Under the pieces are notes generated by a model. It was given only the letters and a program-made list of their open reading frames with translations, searched no databases and was not told the origin of the DNA. Below, in pieces: positions 59,829-64,000 of a DNA stretch of 64,000 nucleotides (position 1 is its first letter; the number at the start of each line of letters is the position of its first letter). Origin of the DNA: Bacteroides eggerthii (lineage in GTDB: Bacteria; Bacteroidota; Bacteroidia; Bacteroidales; Bacteroidaceae); NCBI RefSeq assembly GCF_025146565.1, contig NZ_CP102258.1, positions 496,001 through 560,000 of the forward strand. Reading direction: 5' to 3'. Made by a program: the position numbers and the translations under genes.

Positions 59829-61400
59829 TTATTTTACTACACTGTAACGGAACCAATCCACATCCACACTTCCACCCGACTTACCTTTTGCCTGCTGCGC
59901 AAAAAGCCCTAAATGAACTCCGGTAAATCCTCCGATGGTCTCTGTGCTAAGATAGCGATACTCCATTTTACCCAAAGGGAGAAACCGATGATTATCCTCT
60001 GAATATGACAAATGATAATAGTTATAATCACCTTCTATACGAAGATAAATCAAGTCCGTATTCAATGGAAATTCTTTCTCTACGTGCCGTACTTGTCCAA
60101 TACGTATATATGCCTTGACATACTTCTTTCCCCCACGACATTCCACTACAACATCATAATGATTAGTATGAGCTGCGTAAGCGGTAATTCCAGCTTCTCC
60201 CCCTTCTTTTAGGGAAGAAACATCAATGGCTGTAGTTGCCTGAAAACGAGGTTCAGTTTGCCTGCGTCCAATAAAAGTCAGTGTTCCTACCTGATCGATC
60301 GTTTTCTCACTCGCCTTCATACGTAAATACCCCTTACGTTCTGTCAATGAATAATTTTCAAAAAACGGATTACATAAATAGCTCCAACACCATGCCAGCT
60401 TTGTTTGAGAAAAATCATCAGTTTCCGGATCTTCCGGCAGTTTCACCTGTGGCAGGGTTTTGCAATCCATATCAATTTGAACAGTTCCATTCTTATTCAC
60501 AACGGGCCAACTTCCCTTCTCCCATTGCACAGGAGCTAAGAATGTTTCACGCCCCATCACATGTTGCAAATAACCATGTGTACGATAGCCTAAAAAAATC
60601 ACCCACCAAGAGCCGTCCGGGGCTTGCACGAAATCAGCATGTCCCAATCCTTGAATAGGACTATTCTGCATCTCATTATTAAAATGGGACAATATAGGAT
60701 TCGACGGACATGGTGTATAAGGCCCCTCTAAATAACGGCTGCGGGCCAACGTCACATGATGACCATGTTCTGTTCCCCCTTCCGCCAACAGCAGATAATA
60801 ATATCCGTCTTTTTTATATAGATGGGGTCCCTCAGGATAACGTCCTCCCATTCCCGACCACAGACGTTTAATCTCAGATAGCTGTTTACCGGTCTTGACA
60901 TCAATCTCACAAATTTTAATTGTCCCATCCTTCCAAAGAAAATAACATTTACCTTCATCAAAGAAAAGAGTAGGATCACAACTACCTGTCACAAAATCTA
61001 TCATAATAGGCTCAGACCACTCACCAGCCGGATTATCCGTATAAACATAAAAATGTTTCCGAGAAGGGAAAATAGTCGTCACCATGTAAAATATCCCATC
61101 ATGATAGCGGATAGTAGGAGCATAGATACCGTTATTGCCATCCATGTTTTCCAGATTCACTTGAGAAGGGCGCGTCAAACATGCCCCTATCTGCTCCCAA
61201 TGAATTAAATCTTTACTGTGAAAGACCGGGACTCCCGGAAAATACTGGAAAGTACTGTTTACCAAATAAAAATCATCACCTACCCGGCAAACACTAGGAT
61301 CGGCATGAAAGCCCGGAAGAACCGGGTTCTTAAAGCCTTGCCCCCAACACATAAAAGAGCAGAGCAAGCTAACTGTAATTATTATACTTCTTTTATTCAT
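59829..61400 (-). CDS. GH43 beta-xylosidase/arabinofuranosidase
   Basis: A 523-residue secreted glycoside hydrolase, signal MNKRSIIITVSLLCSFMCWG. The five-bladed GH43 propeller carries the general base Asp in PGFHADPSVCRVGDDFYLV (about residue 29), the pKa-modulating Asp in VTGSCDPTLFFDEGK (about 145) and the acid Glu in RYPEGPHLYKKDGYYYLL (about 200). A C-terminal beta-sandwich domain follows (about 330-523; PRFQATTAIDVSSLKEGGEA, AGITAYA, TIGGFTGVHLGLFAQ). It would cleave xylose or arabinose side groups. It is 40 bases upstream of the GH115 pseudogene, suggesting an arabinoxylan-type locus that has decayed. Start: ATG 61400 in front of the signal; the frame from 61448 would add 16 residues. 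Confidence 0.9.
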   Translation of the reverse strand: MNKRSIIITVSLLCSFMCWGQGFKNPVLPGFHADPSVCRVGDDFYLVNSTFQYFPGVPVFHSKDLIHWEQIGACLTRPSQVNLENMDGNNGIYAPTIRYHDGIFYMVTTIFPSRKHFYVYTDNPAGEWSEPIMIDFVTGSCDPTLFFDEGKCYFLWKDGTIKICEIDVKTGKQLSEIKRLWSGMGGRYPEGPHLYKKDGYYYLLLAEGGTEHGHHVTLARSRYLEGPYTPCPSNPILSHFNNEMQNSPIQGLGHADFVQAPDGSWWVIFLGYRTHGYLQHVMGRETFLAPVQWEKGSWPVVNKNGTVQIDMDCKTLPQVKLPEDPETDDFSQTKLAWCWSYLCNPFFENYSLTERKGYLRMKASEKTIDQVGTLTFIGRRQTEPRFQATTAIDVSSLKEGGEAGITAYAAHTNHYDVVVECRGGKKYVKAYIRIGQVRHVEKEFPLNTDLIYLRIEGDYNYYHLSYSEDNHRFLPLGKMEYRYLSTETIGGFTGVHLGLFAQQAKGKSGGSVDVDWFRYSVVK

Positions 61401-61926
61401 ATCTAATATCATTTTCAATGGAATAATCAACCTGCAATAGTATCTCACATAGTTTCAGCCAGCACTATATCAACTTAAAGCTACACACTCTAACGTCAGA
61501 TTTATAGAATTCTCATGATAAAGCATAATTTATCAAAGAACAAGTGAAATTTCATATAACAAGGATTCTGTGTCACATAGCCATGTTTTTCATAACACAG
61601 ACTTCGTATAGCGAGTTTAACGGTCTCATTGCAAATGTACAAAGAATACTTAATACATCTTTTTAAAACATGCTACACATTTCTTTATTAATATTACATC
61701 TTTCTCGTTTTTCGTTACATTTCTTATCTTACACGTAACACATATGAAGACAACAAACTATTTATCAATGCATTACAAATATGATTATTGTAAACAACAA
61801 GAATATCCATAAAAAAACAGCTATTTATAACTCCACCCTCTTATAAACTCTAAACTTAACACTATGGGCTTTCCTATGCCAATAGAATTATGAGTGTATA
61901 TATCTGTAGTTTTATCATATTTCAAT
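61401..61926. other. Divergent intergenic region between GH43 and the dipeptidase
   Basis: A gene-free AT-rich stretch. On the minus strand TACATTTG (61632-61639) is a possible -7 box for GH43, without a good -33, implying a leader of over 200 bases. A 7-bp inverted pair, TCTGTGT (61567-61573) and ACACAGA (61595-61601), lies in that leader. Nothing else is supported. Confidence 0.45.
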
Positions 61927-61934
61927 TATCTTTG
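61927..61934 (+). promoter_or_regulatory. Bacteroides -7 box of the dipeptidase gene
   Basis: TATCTTTG matches TAnnTTTG and lies 23 bases before ATG 61957. The -33 region is only TTTT-like (near 61910). Confidence 0.55.
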
Positions 61935-61956
61935 TACATACAAGGATGATTGAAAT

Positions 61957-62703
61957 ATGACAAAGACAATAAAGCACCTGTTCCTTATATGCATACTGGT
62001 TATTATCCCTAACGGATGCCACCGGCAGTCTTCCGAACAAAACGTTGCGGCAGAAAATGACTGTACAGACATAGTACCCCTCATGCGCCCCGCCAAAAGT
62101 AAAACGGCTGCCTATTTGGATTCACTCGGCTTCATTAATATTGCCGAAGCAGACAGCAGTATTGGCATAGACTTGATGTACACTCGTGCAAACAACTTCA
62201 CAGGACAAGTGCTGTATGAAGACTTGCACGAAGCCTATCTTCATCCGGAAGCATTGAAAAGCCTGTTGCAAGCCCAAAAACGATTGAAAGAAATATGCCC
62301 CGGTTACAGTCTTATTGTCTATGACGCAGCGCGCCCGATGTCTGTCCAACAAAAAATGTGGAACATCGTAAAAGGAACTCCCCAATATATATACGTATCC
62401 AATCCTGCGCGCGGCGGTGGCCTGCACAACTACGGTATGGCTGTAGACATCAGCATTGTCGATGCACAAGGGCAGCCACTTCCAATGGGTACTCCCGTAG
62501 ATTATCTTGGCAAGGAGGCACACATCACCGAAGAAGAACAATTGGTACGAACCGGCAAGCTCACCATACACGAACTGGAGAACCGCCGACTCTTGCGCAA
62601 GGTGATGAAAGAAGCCGGTTTCCGCACGCTTCCCAGTGAATGGTGGCACTTCAACCGCGTCAGCCGGCAGACAGCCAAAAAGAAGTACCGGATAATTCCT
62701 TAA
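61957..62703 (+). CDS. ddpX: D-alanyl-D-alanine dipeptidase lipoprotein (VanX/DdpX-like)
   Basis: A 248-residue M15-family zinc dipeptidase. A lipoprotein signal, KHLFLICILVIIPNGC, precedes the mature enzyme. Family residues are present: the Arg in IVYDAARPMSVQQKMW (about residue 128), the first zinc ligands in GGLHNYGMAVDISIVD (His and Asp, about 149-157), and Glu and His in LPSEWWHFNR (about 227-231). It would hydrolyse D-Ala-D-Ala in the periplasm, for cell-wall turnover. No vancomycin-resistance genes are nearby, so the role is probably housekeeping. Confidence 0.85.
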   Translation: MTKTIKHLFLICILVIIPNGCHRQSSEQNVAAENDCTDIVPLMRPAKSKTAAYLDSLGFINIAEADSSIGIDLMYTRANNFTGQVLYEDLHEAYLHPEALKSLLQAQKRLKEICPGYSLIVYDAARPMSVQQKMWNIVKGTPQYIYVSNPARGGGLHNYGMAVDISIVDAQGQPLPMGTPVDYLGKEAHITEEEQLVRTGKLTIHELENRRLLRKVMKEAGFRTLPSEWWHFNRVSRQTAKKKYRIIP

Positions 62704-62831
62704 AGCCTCAACAATCTCCATTTCCGGCAAGCCCGGATGCATTCCACCTGACTTTCTCAGACTAATCTCACAAATAATATAAATCAAACATTGAAGTTGA
62801 CTTATATTAGTGCAGAACAATTTGTTTTGGT

Positions 62832-62839
62832 TATCTTTG
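62832..62839 (+). promoter_or_regulatory. Possible -7 box of the hypothetical gene at 62864
   Basis: TATCTTTG matches TAnnTTTG, 24 bases before the ATG at 62864. The -33 position is not a clear TTTG. Confidence 0.5.
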
Positions 62840-62863
62840 TAACAAAATATCAATTACTCCAGA

Positions 62864-63556
62864 ATGATAACAAGAACAATGAACCCTTTTACACTCAGAA
62901 GGGAGATGCAAAAAGATATATTCGACAATATAGTCCCTTATCTTAGAAGGAATTATGATTCCAAAATACACAGAGCAATTATCAAAAGCCATTGCTTGCC
63001 AATGATATTCAATCCTATCCATTACTTCAGTAAGACAACAAATAATGATTGGTTTATATATTACTATGCAATAAACAAAAAATTTTCTAAAGACGCTGCA
63101 TGTATTGCCGCATCCGAGGTACAAACAGAAGAAGGCACTTATGTTTACGAATATATTATTGCAGGTGAGCATAATATCTATATATTTCCACCTCATTTTT
63201 TCTCCCGATATCATTCAAGATTCGTAAAGGACACTGAGATTAGTAAGCAAGAACTTATCAATCAATATATAAAGAACAGCTATTTAGGTATTATGAGAGT
63301 CTCCGGTTTAGGACAGAATACATGTGCCATAAGTTTTCAAGACGGATACGCAATAGGCGATATTATCAGTCGTGAAGAACACATTTACATATTCAAGACA
63401 TTCATCTCAAAAGATTTATTGAGAAAGGACCAAATGTTTGCAAAAGCATATGACATAATTCAGGAACAGAAACTGCTGAATTACATTGTTAATTTAGAAA
63501 ATCCCCATGAATTCCTGATTAATCAATACGGCCATTTTCTGGACTCTAAGTTATAA
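62864..63556 (+). CDS. Hypothetical protein
   Basis: A 230-residue cytosolic protein without recognisable domains. It has FTLRREMQKDIFDNIVPYL at the N terminus and a central run of predicted beta strands (DWFIYYYAINKKF, YVYEYIIAGEHNIYIF, GLGQNTCAISFQDGYAIGD). No signal peptide or membrane segment. It lies 160 bases after the dipeptidase and 6 bases before the methyltransferase gene, so it may share a transcript with the latter. Function unknown. Confidence 0.6.
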   Translation: MITRTMNPFTLRREMQKDIFDNIVPYLRRNYDSKIHRAIIKSHCLPMIFNPIHYFSKTTNNDWFIYYYAINKKFSKDAACIAASEVQTEEGTYVYEYIIAGEHNIYIFPPHFFSRYHSRFVKDTEISKQELINQYIKNSYLGIMRVSGLGQNTCAISFQDGYAIGDIISREEHIYIFKTFISKDLLRKDQMFAKAYDIIQEQKLLNYIVNLENPHEFLINQYGHFLDSKL

Positions 63557-63562
63557 AACAAA

Positions 63563-64000
63563 ATGGAAAAGCCCCGAATGACTGAAATACATAGCCAAGA
63601 CACTCTACACTTCATCCGCACACACCGTCGGGAAGATGTACGACTCCTTGCTTTGCAGGCACACCGTTATCCCTCGGTGGATATGCCTGCCGCCATCACG
63701 CAGATCTTTGGCTGGCAGATTGCCAAAGAGAAGATACCTGCATGGGCCGAAAACGAAAACATACTCTACCCAGTCCACCTTTCTCTGGAGCAATGCTCCT
63801 CCGAAATGACAGCGCGATACAAGGCAGAGATTATAAGACACCTGTTGGAAGCAGGGCGACAGAGTTCCGAAGAGAATAATACTCCCGAACCAACGGAATC
63901 TCTCACCGACCTCACTGGCGGCTTCGGCATCGACTGCGCTTTTTTGTCCTCCTGCTTCCGAAAAGCCACTTACGTGGAACGCCAAGAAACACTTTGTGAG
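63563..64000 (+). CDS. THUMP-like SAM-dependent methyltransferase, N-terminal part (runs off the window)
   Basis: An open frame from ATG 63563 continues to the right edge (146 codons). It opens with EIHSQDTLHFIRTHRREDVR and AITQIFGWQIAKEKIPAWAE, then reaches the class I methyltransferase motif I, LTDLTGGFGIDCAFLSSCF, followed by ATYVERQETLCE. This matches the Bacteroidales THUMP-like-domain methyltransferases of unknown RNA or protein target. Minus-strand frames in the same place are shadows. Confidence 0.8.
   Translation, partial: MEKPRMTEIHSQDTLHFIRTHRREDVRLLALQAHRYPSVDMPAAITQIFGWQIAKEKIPAWAENENILYPVHLSLEQCSSEMTARYKAEIIRHLLEAGRQSSEENNTPEPTESLTDLTGGFGIDCAFLSSCFRKATYVERQETLCE

Noticed and set aside
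61957..62703. Part of a vancomycin-resistance cluster
   Set aside because: No vanH, vanA or vanRS homologues are nearby; isolated DdpX-type lipoproteins are common in Bacteroides.
62122..62853. 243-residue minus-strand open frame opposite the dipeptidase
   Set aside because: It is the antisense of a clear M15 peptidase with all motifs present.
63605..63985. Minus-strand frames at the right edge
   Set aside because: The plus frame is a methyltransferase with motif I and runs off the window.

Overview
The window looks like the chromosome of a gut Bacteroides or Phocaeicola relative. Evidence: paired SusC/SusD outer-membrane systems, DUF1735-type lipoproteins, lipoproteins with an acidic residue run after the lipobox cysteine, Bacteroidales-type mobile genes (MobV relaxase, BT4734-like primase, SF3 helicases), and repeated promoters of the Bacteroides form (TTTG, about 19-20 bp, then TAnnTTTG). 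The sequence is AT-rich, except around the relaxase at 1.2-3.1 kb.

Region A (1-10.35 kb) is most of an integrative mobilizable element (IME-1). Its left part holds the end of a radical SAM pair and an AraC remnant. Then, read on the minus strand, come a tyrosine integrase, an AAA ATPase with an unknown partner, an excisionase-like HTH protein, an SF3 helicase, a toprim primase and a MobV relaxase. A GTTGA iteron block lies between helicase and primase, and an array of six small hairpins (putative oriT) lies in front of the relaxase. The right end is a 45-bp copy of the 3' half of a tRNA-Met(CAT) gene.

Region B (10.35-25.11 kb) is a second element bounded by that 45-bp repeat and an identical copy at 25.07 kb. 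It has a BT4734-like primase, an SF3 helicase, an HTH/Xis protein, a new regulator, a 37-bp inverted repeat, an IS256-family insertion, a phage-like A1S_2505 protein, a lipoprotein behind a long leader, a second tyrosine integrase, and a plus-strand cassette: XRE, ImmA/IrrE peptidase, PIN nuclease, KAP P-loop NTPase and an HTH-containing unknown. No relaxase is visible, so it may be a satellite-like or relaxase-less element. The cassette is the best candidate here for an undescribed defence or toxin-antitoxin system.

Region C (25.1-27.6 kb) carries two small lipoproteins and an AbiEii-like pair, flanked by two diverged copies of the sequence that follows the tRNA. The second copy is attached to a degenerate tRNA-Met.

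Region D (27.7-57.3 kb) is one long minus-strand polysaccharide utilization locus. It contains two SusC/SusD pairs, two SSS symporters, two DHDPS/NAL-family aldolases, two FG-GAP repeat proteins, two Asp-box (BNR) propellers, a sialate O-acetylesterase-like esterase, a YhcH-like lipoprotein, a mutarotase-like protein, L-fucose isomerase and a LacI regulator. The composition suggests uptake of an acylated, possibly fucose- or ulosonate-containing glycan; the substrate is not proven by sequence.

Region E (57.3-61.4 kb) is a decayed stretch: a broken second copy of the AbiE-partner gene, ApbE, a broken Gfo/Idh oxidoreductase, a GH115 pseudogene with an internal deletion, and an intact GH43. Region F (61.9-64 kb) has a D-Ala-D-Ala dipeptidase lipoprotein, a hypothetical protein and the start of a THUMP-like methyltransferase.
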